NCBI GenBank assembly: GCA_949316235.1
Contig: OX438757.1
Span: 12,208,657 to 12,272,656 of the forward strand
Reading direction: 5' to 3'
Length of the DNA stretch: 64,000 nucleotides
DNA from: Oegoconia quadripuncta
Taxonomy: Eukaryota; Arthropoda; Insecta; Lepidoptera; Autostichidae
The notes under the pieces are model-generated. The model made no database searches, was not told where the DNA came from, and saw nothing but the letters and a program-made list of their open reading frames with translations. A program made the position numbers and the translations under genes. Numbering within the stretch: position 1 is the stretch's first letter; each line of letters begins with the position of its first letter. Below, piece after piece: positions 50,501 through 58,440 of this stretch.

Positions 50501-53500
50501 TACTAAGTTATTAAAAACCAAAACACGAGACAGCACATATTATTTTATGTTTATCTAGCACTATTAATTTTCTGCCAATGGCAACGTGTAGGTAGTACAG
50601 TAAAAATCACGGGAAAAAACATATTTTTTGTATTTTTCTGGTCACATACTGGACTTTTTAATATAAAATGTATTCCCGCCGGTGAAGCTGAAAAAGTCAC
50701 GTGGCTATCAGCAACTGTTCCTGTTCAAAAAAAAATTTAAGGATAAAGACAAATCTAACAACACCTAGAATCGGTCAAGTCCTTTGGGCTACAACAGGTA
50801 ACATAGAAATCTGCATAGGTACATACACCAGGAAAACATAACCTGCTTCTTATGGCAATTGGGTAAAATATATTAAAATAGTCACTTTGTATTATTTGTG
50901 GGGAAAATTTTGTGGGGAAAAATTAGGTTGGTAAGTATTTTTGGTCCTTCAGTATTTTTTTCAGATAAATTAGGTGGCATGTTATATACAAGCCATTAGA
51001 TAGATAAAATTTTTATTGCGTAAGCTGGCACACATACAAGAAAGAAAGAAACATACAATACAAGATTAACAAACATACATATAAAAGCTATACAATTTTT
51101 TAACAAATACAAACACAATTTGTAATCATATATTCTGTAAAATATCATTGGTCCGTTCGAGTAATCCGGCTTACGCCTATTCGTCCAAGGTCCATACTGA
51201 ATATTGGTGGTGCAAATCGCTTAATAGCGATTTGTGCCATAAAATGTACTTGACTGATTGACTGAATATGTGAACTTTTCTATAGGTTAAAATGATCTTA
51301 ACTCTAAATTATTGAGAATCATATTTATTAGTTACCAAATTAGTAACAAAATAAACTTAACCAACTAATTTGAAAAGAAAAGCCTTGCCCAGAGGTTTAT
51401 TGCTATATCATCCAGAGAAACAAACTGTGTTAAAGCTTCATCTTATCTCTATCTATCAACATCTAAAATCCATCTCTCGAACAACTAGCTTTCAAAAATA
51501 AAAAAATCGTTTGAACCGTTTTGGTGCTGCAAGGCACACGGATATAGCGGCTTCAAACTGTAACACTCTTCTTCTTGCGTGTGAGGGGTTAAAGATAGAG
51601 ATGCTAACACCTAGCCCTCTCTGTGCAGAGATAGTAGATGATAAAATATTATAGCCGACTAAAGAAGGCTGGTAACGTTTTTAGAGTGTATTAATGTAAT
51701 ATATTACCTCAATGGCCTAAACGGCTTGAACGATTCTAAAGTACAAATTGTCGTAGATTCGTCTTGGTCTCCAGTCTCGACACATTTTATGGTAAAAAAT
51801 CCAAGATGGCGACCGCTAAATGCAAAATATGCTGTCGGGCTTTCGATTTTTAAATACTTAAATAGTTATAATCTACCTACCTGCGGAAGTTTCGCTCTAT
51901 GCTCAACAGTGGGTTAGAGATAGGACAAATGATGATGATTGGATAATTCTCGATCAGTATAATTCCATCCGAACCCATGATCCAGACATTGACATCTGCC
52001 ACGACTCGTTTAGAAGCTATTAGATTACTTTAGTTTGTTCACAATGTTCTTTACCTGACGTTTTTCCTTGATTATGCTAAGAGTTAAGTACACCGTAATT
52101 GTCATATATTATTGGAAAGACATGTGATGTGGTTGTGCTATTATAAATAAATAAATAATATATGAAGCCTGTACAAGTGGCTAGGTAAATATTATTAATT
52201 TAGTCCCGAAAATATCTATAGAACTTAAGGGAAAAATATCGACTTACCTCATCATCATCGTCGTATCAGGACTTCCATTGCTGAAGATAGGCCTCCCCAT
52301 AGATTTCCAGAGCTACGCGGTTGGAAGCGACCTGCATCCAGCCATTTCCCGCAACCCTCATTAGATTCACCATGTAGGCGGACGTCCTACGCTACGCTTT
52401 CTGGTGGGTGGTCTCCACTCGAGAACTTTAATGCCCCACCGATCATCAGTTCCTCGAGCTATATGCCCTTAACCACTTACTTACTAATCCGCTGGTGTTT
52501 ATCGCTGACTTACCTACGTTGCCCTACGGATTTCATCATTCTTCTTCTTTTCGTGTCGAGGCAAGTATTTCATCATTTAAACATAATTTATTTGACACCA
52601 CACATTAAATGCAATAAGATTAACAATACTAATAACATGAAAAGTACAACACAATATAGAAAATAGAGATATATTGAAATAGGGTGAACGCAGTCCGATG
52701 TCAAAAAGGGGCTCCATCTTGGCTCCATCTCAGTATGAGCTGCATCATTGCCACAGGCGCTATTTTTCAGAGGAGCCTGACTAGATCTCGCAATGAAACG
52801 CCGAGCATAGCCCTCTCCATAGCTCGTTGCATGAACTTGAGGCTTCTTATGAGTGGGAAAACATATTACAGTGCCACAATTTTCGAAGTGGTAGCACTTA
52901 TTAAAGACTTCCGTCTTAAGACGATGCTTAGACGATAAGACATCATTTTGGACGAAAAGGCGTTACGCAGTTTCCCGAACGCTGCCCATCCGAGTTGGAT
53001 TCGACCATTGGCCTCTATTCGAAGTTTGATTTCTCTAATTCGATCTCTGGTGTGGTCTGGTGGTTGGAGAGACCGCAGCTACACGCAGATCACGATCGAA
53101 TTGACAAATTGTACTCCGCGGTATTCTGTGTACGAGTAACCTGCAGCGCGATGATGTATTGTCTATGGCCTTATCGGAAACCGGCTTGTTCGGGAGGCTG
53201 GAAGACATCAAACCTACATGTGACTCGGTTCGTGATTACGCTCGAAAACAGTTTGCAGACATGGCTCAGAAGCGTAATGGGCCCACATCTTCAATGGGGT
53301 GTTATCACCCTTTACTGTGTTTACCTAATGTTGGCATTGAAATAAAATAGATATTATTTTTAATGACGAAAACTGCATTTATACATTCTTTTCAAATACT
53401 TGGAAATAATAACATGAAAAGCACAACACAATATAGAAAATAGAGAGATATTGAAATAGGGTGAATGCAGTTTGATGTCAAAAATAATAGTGTCATTAAT

Positions 53501-56500
53501 TTTCTTTAATACTATTGTATTCTGTGATAAAACGAACTTGAGATCGATCTTTGTTGCTCCTGGTCTTCTTTTAATTTAATACACAAGAAAAAAAAAATGA
53601 AAGAAAATATAAAACATCAGACATTTTACAAAATTCACTAAATAAGAAATAAAAGTTTGTAAGCCGAGGACAGGCGGGTAGAATCTCACTTCCGGTTACT
53701 CAATTACATACAGCCATAACGCCTGAACTGATTTGGATGTAATTTCAAACAAAGATGCATTATCTTGAGTTTTAAAGCCACGTCAAAAATGAGATCGAAC
53801 GTTGACGCTTGAGATATTTAAATAGTAGCAAAAAACTCAAGTTCGATATCAACTTGAGAAGTGGAATAAATTGTTATGCACCCGGGGTTAGTAAGAATTA
53901 GGTAACAAATACACACTTAAAATATTTTACGGTTCAGAGAAATAATAGGCCATTTTTCATCAGTCTCCAACTAAATTCCCGGCAAAAGCACAATTTTGAA
54001 TTAAAAAAAATATGTTTAATGTGTATGTATCCGCCAAAATCTTGCACAAGGCACAGCTAACCTAACTGGGATAAACGACAAAAAAAAATTTTTACGCTAC
54101 AGTTGCTGAAGATCAATGAAGAAAATTACAAATTATATTGGAGTATTATTGCAATCCTGACACTGACAGAAACTCGAAAAAAAAATTGCATCTGAATAAA
54201 CTGGCGATTTCCAATAGATGAACAACTAAATTGCATTTTTGAAATTGTGGCCCCATTCCATTAGAAGAAATAATGGTTCTTTTTTCAGACCCTAATTAAA
54301 AAAAAAACCACCCGTATTTCGGCCGCGCCGCCTAGCGCCTGCGCTGTCATGAAGGAATAGACACAGAGGTTGATTAGTGAAAACTTAGCATTAGGTACCT
54401 ACATTTCTACTTCCTCTCAAGTATCAGTCGTCTAGCACTTCCGAATTCTCGGGGAATTGCAACGTCTTATGATTTGTGGGAGACTTATTTTTATTATACT
54501 TATCTTATTGTTTGCATTTACCCGATTTAACAACCCGACGAAATTAAGTTAAGTTGCTTAGCCACTTAGCTAGGATTCATAACTGTCAACATCAAATGCG
54601 AGTCTCTTTCCTGCAATATGTCAGGAAAAAAATGTATAATTAAGTGTGTTGCTGTTTGTACCTATACATATAAATCAATAAAAAGTGTGTTATAAAATTA
54701 TACAATTATGTTTTAGATTGAAAATTATGATACATAGCCACAGAATAGGTAATAGTACACATAGCTTTAATATGTTTATACACAACACTAACAAAATGCT
54801 TAAAATGTCATGTATTGAATGTCATGCCAAATTGAATTAATGTTTATGAAGTAGAGGTGAGCTAACTTACTCATTCAATATAAGTACATGGCTCACCCAA
54901 GATATTGAGGGGCTGGCCAGGGACTATCTATCTTATCTCAAAACAGCCCAGAACACAACAATTACCAGATGCCTTTTTTAAAATAAAACAAAGCGGGACT
55001 AGGACGAAAACATCGTGACGTAGAAAAATGAAAGAATGGGTATAAATTATACTTTGTAGGTTGTTGGTTGTTGTTTCGATCGCGTTTTCATTCGATGATC
55101 GATCCTTCGTAAAGTAATAACCGCACCACATTGGTTACTTAGAATAGTAAGATGAATAAGCGGGATTTTGAACGTCCCATCCGGGTGCTGGCGCGTTACG
55201 TCCTGAAAGAGCTGAAAACCGGGGCATCGCTCTAAAAACTTCTGTTTTTACCTGTTCTCTCTCACATCTGACAAATCTACGAGAGTGTGGAAGGCACAGA
55301 CCAATTTGGTCTGTGGTGGAAGGTTACAGGCGATAGGTATGACGTATGAGTAGTACCGAGTAATCCTTCCACCGTTTAGCTACCTTTGCATAAAAACACT
55401 ATTGGTTAAGTGCGAGGAGGACTCGTGCCCTGAGGGTTCCATACATATTCACAAACTTTATAAGGCCTGTTATTCACAAACGGCTAATATGGAATACTCG
55501 AAGGTTATGTCCTCTTTGATATATATCAACATAGGTAAGCTATATATCAACAAATATGGATGAATAATCTGGAATAAAAAAAAGTTAGGAAGACAGCCAG
55601 CGTGATCAGAATTTATCCGGAGCCTTTCAAAGCCTTTCAAAAATCTGGGCATTTAAGCCGTTTCGCCTGACAAGAAGCGCCTTAACACACAGACAGACGG
55701 ACAACCAAGTGATTCTTTAAGATTCCGTTTCTTTTCCAAAATGAGGTATGTATGGAACCCTAAATATGCTTTTAACAACGGCATAATGATTTATGGAATA
55801 GGTACCTAGTGACTATTATACAGGTATACAGGGCGTCCCACGGCTATGCCACATGGAGGGAAAGTACCTTGAATTTTGTAGATGGAACATTTTACTGAAA
55901 GAAGACATTATTTTAATTTAAAAAACAATTTAAACTGCATTCATAGATTTTTAAATAAGTACATGGTTGAACCGGGAATCGAACCCTTTATTTATAAAAA
56001 AAAATTACCATGTAGCTTTATCATACCGATCGAAAGGCTTCATCATAAGGATTATTTTTTGCTAAATAACATAGTGTCAGAAATAAAAGGAAGACCATGA
56101 ATTTTAACATTAGATGTGCAATTGTGTTCAGAAAAATGAAAAACTGACATTATCATTACTAATACTAATTACCCACTCGAGAAGTATGCATCATTTCCCT
56201 ATTATAATTTAAGTTCATGATAAAATGATAAAGAGATACGTAATTAGTAAGTAGGTACCTGGTTGTATGCCGTATCCTGAATCTGCCGAAAGACGCGTAA
56301 ATGATTTTCTCCATCGCAATGCGGCTGGCTGATTAGATTTTTTTTATGGGGTTATGTAAAAAATTTAGTTTACAAGAACCAATATCAAAGTGTCCACGAG
56401 CTACAAACAGAACTTCGACGTATTATTCTAAATATCCACCACAATATGATCAAAAAATCGACAGGGAGCGAAATAATCAAAAGAGTGCGACTTTGTATTG

Positions 56501-57414
56501 AACAGGAAGGGGCTCATTTTGAGCATTTGATAAATTGATTAATTTTGTATTAAAAATGTTAAAATTCATGGTCTTCCTTTTATTTCTGACACTATGTTAT
56601 TTAGCAAAAAATAATCCTTATGATGAAGCCTTTCGATCGGTATGATAAAGCTACATGGTAATTTTTTTTTTATAAATAAAGGGTTCGATTCCCGGTTCAA
56701 CCATGTACTTATTTAAAAATCTATGAATGCAGTTTAAATTGCTTTTTAAATTAAAATAATGTCTTCTTTCAGTAAAATGTTCCATCTACAAAATTCAAGG
56801 CACTTTCCCTCCATGTGGCATAGCCGTGGGACGCCCTGTATAATTTAACATACAAAGGTGCCCGGTTCGATTTCACTTCAGGCAGGTATTAATAGTTTGA
56901 GATCAGGAAACTTTGCTGGCATAATTTTTATAGGTAATAACTGGATACCGGTCACCATTACACATGTGAACCTTCAAGCACGTATAATTCGGTTTACATA
57001 ATATGTTACCATAGATACTACCTAAGTACTAGGTACCTACTCGACCGGCTCTTAAATTAATGTCTCAAAAGACAATCATTTTAATTAATAGAGAATGTTT
57101 AACGTGTTTGGGAAATTCTCGATAAACTTGTAACAATATCAAATCTATTGTAGTTCCTTCAGCCAGTATGATTCGGCGAGTGCCGTTGCCGGTCAGGCAC
57201 GACATATTCTTTGGGCACTACACGCCGCAGTCAATAGAGCTCACTGCGGGTGCGCGCGCACCTAGACTAGAAAGAGATAGAGGAAGTCTCCGTTACCAAG
57301 GAGCAGCAGCTTGATATCCTTGGCAGCCTGGATGCCGTCCTCTTTCAGGTTTTTCTCGATCTGCTTGCTGCGCGCTATGGCAGCGCGCTCCTCTGCGGAC
57401 GAGGCACAGCCCAT
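9840..57414 (-). CDS. Galphao: G-protein alpha-o subunit (Go alpha), 5' exons with two alternative starts
   Basis: GTP-binding alpha subunit of the inhibitory/other class of heterotrimeric G protein. It relays signals from seven-transmembrane receptors at the inner face of the plasma membrane. Exons in transcript order: 1B 57297-57414 or 1A 48232-48349, then 36077-36119, 18588-18729 and 9840-10000. Either first exon joins in phase 1. The joined product covers residues 1-154 of about 354: MGC lipidation start, GAGESGKS P-loop (residues 40-47), and the helical domain through [10 protein letters not shown]. The helical domain wording ([35 protein letters not shown]) is characteristic of insect Go rather than Gi, Gq or Gs. 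The missing part holds switch I-III, the NKKD box and the C-terminal tail and must lie left of position 1. Introns are 8.6-21 kb. Confidence 0.93.
12782..12905. mobile_element. Short MITE, copy A (GTAGCATGACA ends)
   Basis: Begins gtagcatgacaaacg and ends cgttgtcatgctac, an imperfect terminal inverted repeat. A second copy at 32522-32655 shares the ends and the internal segments gcgagataa, tttgtcctgctc and tcccactctc. Confidence 0.75.
16801..17130 (+). repeat. tRNA-derived SINE (family 3)
   Basis: Starts ccgcctccgtggctcaatg, has a B-box-like ggttcaattccc, a body with ggtttggttggtggtaggg, and ends at tgtgattgaggtcaagtg plus an A-rich tail. About 330 bp; near-duplicate of 37601-37910. A 3' tail fragment alone sits at 14177-14226. 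Confidence 0.8.
18044..18405 (+). repeat. SINE (family 1) interrupted by a foldback element
   Basis: 5' part cgaccggttggtgtagtgg, then a 138-bp insertion, then gtcagcgaaaccaacgg, a B-box-like gattcgaaacct and the agtacaagctttgcttag 3' part. The flanks match the intact SINE, which dates the insertion after the SINE. Confidence 0.8.
18075..18212. mobile_element. Foldback MITE with 47-bp arms inside a SINE
   Basis: Left arm 18075-18121 (gtgtcgattcggatgtacac start) is the complement of 18166-18212 with one mismatch, with a 44-bp loop. The terminal sequence gtgtcgattc recurs in a smaller hairpin at 44516-44563. Confidence 0.85.
18588..18729 (-). CDS. Galphao: Galphao exon 3 (helical domain, first part)
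   Basis: One hundred and forty-two bases: one A completing the lysine codon, then 47 codons from [12 protein letters not shown] to [12 protein letters not shown]. Acceptor ttgccaacag, donor gtaaac. It contains [10 protein letters not shown], typical of Gi/Go alpha subunits. Confidence 0.94.
25955..26161 (-). repeat. tRNA-derived SINE (family 1), full-length copy
   Basis: On the minus strand: cgaccgattggtgtagtgg, B-box gggttcgaatcccgtg, ggggtaaatg, then atagcacaagctttgctta, gattggtgaaagtgtccg and an ATT-repeat tail. This is the best reference for the family in the window; other pieces lie at 761, 10905, 18044, 27656 and 40825. Confidence 0.82.
27656..27885 (+). repeat. SINE (family 1) nested in the 2.46-kb transposon
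   Basis: ggacggctggttaatttagtgg start, diverged B-box gctttgaatccc, ggggtaaatgtttgtgtgatg, and a 3' part with agtattcatagtacagg and gatgtaagtgtcc. It sits between the left cluster of subterminal repeats and the coding remnant. Confidence 0.72.
27904..28546 (+). pseudogene. Degenerate Lys/Arg-rich ORF of the 2.46-kb transposon
   Basis: A decayed coding region. From the ATG near 27904 the frame opens MPPKKR but is broken by stops and frameshifts. It is open at 28001-28288 ([20 protein letters not shown] then ending [12 protein letters not shown]) and continues in another frame near 28330-28546 ([17 protein letters not shown], then [15 protein letters not shown]). Composition is highly basic and helical, suggesting a coiled coil. 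No catalytic DDE motif is visible. Similar basic ORFs are common in arthropod repeats as far as I recall; function unknown. Confidence 0.55.
29800..29935 (-). mobile_element. RTE-like LINE 3' end fragment
   Basis: Short 3' end with the atcatcatcat motif, of the type that on the minus strand encodes the degenerate polymerase C-terminus (compare 52255-52470). Confidence 0.45.
29994..30048. repeat. Perfect 25-bp inverted repeat with 5-bp loop
   Basis: Arms 29994-30018 and 30024-30048 are exact complements (gttgattaataaacc...), loop tcagg. Related attaataaac segments lie at about 29937 and 30105, suggesting a decayed foldback element next to the mariner. Confidence 0.85.
30213..31457 (+). mobile_element. 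Mariner element with TA target duplication
   Basis: Length 1245 bp, flanked by TA at 30211-30212 and 31458-31459. Terminal repeats: left cctatgaaattgtcgtt; complement of the right end cctatgaaattgccgtt. One dead transposase lies inside, in the orientation opposite to Galphao. Confidence 0.92.
30368..31390 (+). pseudogene. Mariner transposase, inactivated
   Basis: Reads from [17 protein letters not shown] through a helix-turn-helix region, WVPHELND, catalytic TCDKKW (first D), HDNARPHTA (second D) and [11 protein letters not shown]. The third catalytic position, 34 residues after the second D, is Glu instead of the mariner Asp. Stop codons at 30623-30625, 30788-30790 and 31318-31320 and frameshifts near 30955 and near 31360 (before AWVDYFD) disable it. 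It clearly belongs to the mariner family; the subfamily is not assigned. Confidence 0.92.
31965..32060. promoter_or_regulatory. GC-rich intronic block with CRE palindrome
   Basis: Includes TGACGTCA at 31979-31986 and a gac-repeat run. It stands out from AT-rich flanks on both sides. Open frames on both strands here are compositional. A regulatory role is inferred only. Confidence 0.25.
32522..32655. mobile_element. Short MITE, copy B (CGTAGCATG ends)
   Basis: Begins cgtagcatggcaggcg and ends cgatgtcatgctacg. It shares ends and internal blocks with the copy at 12782-12905 in the same orientation. Confidence 0.75.
35600..35735 (+). repeat. Dispersed repeat fragment (cccgcggtttcg type)
   Basis: Starts agctttcggcccgcggttt and contains the ctggctacatatctgccaa segment and a tttacgtgtgaaa end similar to the family seen at 44025. 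Near Galphao exon 2. Confidence 0.45.
36077..36119 (-). CDS. Galphao: Galphao exon 2 (P-loop, 43 nt)
   Basis: Between a tttatttcag acceptor and a gtaagt donor on the minus strand. It reads [14 protein letters not shown] once the split glycine codon is completed, then AA of the next lysine. This is the GTP-phosphate-binding P-loop. It is far too short to appear as an ordinary open frame. Both alternative first exons splice to it in phase. Confidence 0.93.
36963..37100 (-). mobile_element. RTE-like LINE 3' end
   Basis: Contains gtcccactgctgggcaaagg, which reads on the minus strand as the end of a LINE polymerase ORF ([13 protein letters not shown] segment upstream, GLCPAVGH downstream). Confidence 0.6.
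37601..37910 (+). repeat. tRNA-derived SINE (family 3), second copy
   Basis: ccgcctccgtggctcaatg start, B-box ggttcgattccc, ending in catcaggtgtgattggga and an A-rich tail. Same structure as 16801-17130, with small indels. Confidence 0.82.
40825..40870 (-). repeat. SINE (family 1) 3' tail
   Basis: aataatatttcggacactt followed by tcaccaatcacctagtccc is the complement of the 3' end of family 1, truncated after about 45 bp. Confidence 0.6.
41982..42378. mobile_element. MITE with about 85-bp inverted ends (TATACCGG)
   Basis: Left end tataccgggtgagttttt and the complement of the right end tataccggatgagttttt. Homology extends inward through atagg(g/t)cataggta and catac(g/c)tacgtag. Ends in TATA suggest a TA duplication. 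A solitary arm of the same family lies at 59003-59090. Confidence 0.78.
43145..43320. other. GC-rich block in Galphao intron
   Basis: About 175 bp with gacggcgcc, cgtcgcg and ccgacgacgc, open in both orientations (43157-43408 plus, 43322-42987 minus). No recognised domain, no flanking splice sites that link to anything. Could be a regulatory element or an old insertion. Confidence 0.25.
44025..44245 (+). repeat. Dispersed lepidopteran-type repeat
   Basis: Starts gcccgcggcttcgcctgcg, contains caaatccgttcatccgttt and ends in caaactttcgcatttataat. Further pieces of the family are at 45905-46160, 46225-46445 (same orientation) and 7360-7450 (opposite). Confidence 0.65.
44516..44563. repeat. 16-bp perfect hairpin related to the 18-kb foldback
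   Basis: Arms gtgtcgattctgatga and its exact complement with a 16-bp loop. Its terminal sequence matches the ends of the 18075-18212 foldback except one base (gattct versus gattcg). Probably a minimal internal-deletion copy. Confidence 0.7.
44840..45085 (+). repeat. tRNA-derived SINE (family 2)
   Basis: cgacctgtttggtgcagtg start, B-box gggttcgaatcccgcta, then tgatgaacacagacatgtg and a 3' part with caagcctagttccttagtg and atggcgctgtgt. Copy at 58441-58925. Confidence 0.78.
45905..46445 (+). repeat. Two dispersed repeat copies in tandem (family of 44025)
   Basis: 45905-46160 has agcttttctccgctgcttc and ccaaatccgttcatgtgat. 46225-46445 repeats the 3' part, ending aaactttcgcatttataata. Both are diverged. 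Confidence 0.5.
46755..46925 (+). mobile_element. Degenerate LINE polymerase C-terminus
   Basis: The frame reading [19 protein letters not shown], stop, then KWREMEEAL has the WEDDL...AEDR.KWR..EEA pattern of insect LINE polymerase tails. One stop interrupts it. The preceding part of the same frame is unassigned. Confidence 0.45.
47493..47521. repeat. (TG)n microsatellite
   Basis: About 14 consecutive TG dinucleotides, uninterrupted. Confidence 0.95.
48232..48349 (-). CDS. Galphao: Galphao alternative first coding exon 1A (MGCAQS)
   Basis: ATG at 48349-48347; 39 codons plus G, ending LLLLG with donor gtacgc, in the same phase as exon 1B. It begins [21 protein letters not shown] second Go first exon of this kind is known in Drosophila, so two promoters are likely. 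Again the frame is open upstream, with an in-frame ATG 28 codons before MGC. Confidence 0.93.
48290..48770 (-). promoter_or_regulatory. CpG-rich promoter region of Galphao exon 1A
   Basis: A GC- and CpG-dense block surrounds and precedes exon 1A in an otherwise AT-rich intron, including a run around 48670-48760 rich in cgacc/gcgacc and tgacgt. By position it should hold the 5' UTR and promoter of the 1A transcript. No TATA box was identified. Inference from composition. Confidence 0.5.
52240..53075 (-). mobile_element. RTE-type LINE, 3' part, interrupted and decayed
   Basis: Minus-strand fragments in the correct order: [51 protein letters not shown] (down to about 52710), then after a 240-bp interruption [25 protein letters not shown] and a WKSMG tail near 52290. 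Several frameshifts and stops. This is the typical polymerase C-terminal wording of RTE-like elements. Confidence 0.75.
52626..53482. repeat. Direct repeats (about 75-82 bp) flanking LINE-derived DNA
   Basis: 52626-52706 and 53409-53482 share taataacatgaaaag, acaacacaatatagaaaat and gatattgaaatagggtgaa with few differences. They bracket about 700 bp that includes the upper part of the LINE and a plus-strand frame 53159-53350 of unknown origin. Confidence 0.75.
55825..56842. mobile_element. Foldback element with 287-bp inverted arms (TATACAGGGCGTCCCAC)
   Basis: Left arm 55825-56111 and right arm 56555-56842 are near-perfect complements ending tatacagggcgtcccacgg. The outermost TA pairs look like a TA target duplication, fitting the Tc1/mariner superfamily. 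The 443-bp centre carries a transposase remnant. Each arm contains gggttcgattcccggttca, which resembles a tRNA T-arm/B box. Confidence 0.88.
56325..56538 (+). pseudogene. Transposase C-terminal remnant in the foldback centre
   Basis: Reads [20 protein letters not shown] then [13 protein letters not shown] and ends [16 protein letters not shown], with a stop just before LDFF. The DFFLWGYVK motif is characteristic of the C-terminal part of IS630/Tc1/mariner-type DDE transposases in insects. N-terminal and first catalytic parts are absent. Confidence 0.7.
57297..57414 (-). CDS. Galphao: Galphao alternative first coding exon 1B (MGCASS)
   Basis: ATG at 57414-57412 in a good context (gcgatcgccATGG). 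Thirty-nine codons plus G, ending LLLLG with donor gtaacg. Gly2/Cys3 are the usual myristoylation and palmitoylation sites. It differs from exon 1A at residues 5, 13, 17, 21 and 31. Upstream DNA is very GC- and CpG-rich. The frame stays open upstream with an in-frame ATG 37 codons earlier; the MGC start is chosen because lipidation needs it. It lies 21.2 kb from the shared exon 2. Confidence 0.93.
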
Positions 57415-57770
57415 GGCGATCGCGCGCACGGCCTGGCTCGCTACGCGCGGCAGCGCCGTGCCCCTCGCATGCTCGCGGCCCGTCGTCGCGCGCAGGTGGC
57501 GCCGCGCACGCGCTCGCTCGCGCACGCGTGCACTCCTGTGACTGGGTCGCGCACCAGCGCCAGTGTACGTCTCCTCGGCCGCCCTACGCTCGGCTCGGCC
57601 CTAAACGCGCGCGGTTGAGGCCTGAGATGCGCTCGGACACTGGGCGGCTCGAGATGGTGTCGCGGCGTTGGCCCGCGAACGAATGACGCGCCGCGCAGGC
57701 TCACCGCGTGCCTCGGACTGCGCACACTCCGTAGTCGTCTCCGCCTCCTCGCACGCCGGGTGCCCGGTGT
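57400..57770 (-). promoter_or_regulatory. CpG-rich promoter region of Galphao exon 1B
   Basis: About 350 bp of very GC-rich sequence upstream of the exon 1B ATG with many gcgc and cgcg steps, ending abruptly near 57780 where AT-rich sequence resumes. Long open frames in it reflect composition, not coding. A 5' UTR/promoter role is inferred from position. Confidence 0.5.
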
Positions 57771-58440
57771 CTCCCTGATACACTAATTACACCCTAAGAG
57801 CCTGTTCACACTGGCGCTAGTTAATATGATTTACCATGACAACACGCAACGCGCTACGGTTACAACGAGCTAGTTTTCATACAAAATATGCATCTATCGT
57901 TAGCGCGGGATGTTAACATATTTGATTGACAATTAGTAGATATGCTGTCGTGTGAAACGTGCTTTCACACTTGCGAATTTCACCACATTTAGACTCGGCA
58001 CCTGTCCCAATCGTTTTTTCTCAAAGTAGGTATCTGCGACAGCATCGACTCGAACGAGCGTACATAATTTTTAACGTTCTACTCGCAACAATGGCGGACG
58101 AAGAAGTTTCAGCGACTGCAAAAACATTCAATATATAGGTGCTACTAGCGATATTAGGACATTACAATCGTAAATCCATAAGAGAGAATATGTCCAACAA
58201 GGCTGTAACAGATTCAAAAAGTGGTGACCTGAGATAGAGCAGTAGATCGCCGTATGCAACGGGTTTAACTCTCAACCTGTCGTATTAAACTTTTTCTCAC
58301 GATATTTCGCGGGCATTGCAATCGCGTGCAGATGGTCAAGGCTTAGGTACCTATACTATTACCTATTTATTCTTAATTACCGACTGATTTGACTACAGGA
58401 ACTTGTTCTGTCTATGACTATGATGTCTATGTCTGTTTGA

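Larger units (their letters stand above)
48350..57296. other. Interval between the two Galphao first exons (8.9 kb)
   Basis: Contains the 1A promoter block, an AT-rich stretch 48780-51690 with dispersed repeat scraps (for example near 50740-50850 and a short caaatcgct hairpin at 51214-51235), the LINE copy at 52240-53075, and the foldback at 55825. The interval 53490-55820 shows nothing I can name. Confidence 0.55.

Noticed and set aside
53159..53350. Plus-strand frame ([19 protein letters not shown]) as a gene exon
   Set aside because: Short, lies between direct repeats next to LINE debris, no upstream exon found; likely a captured or chance fragment.
57441..57783. Long Arg-rich frames on both strands upstream of Galphao exon 1B as a gene
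   Set aside because: Composition-driven: the region is CpG-rich promoter/5' UTR, several frames are open at once and none has domain-like content.
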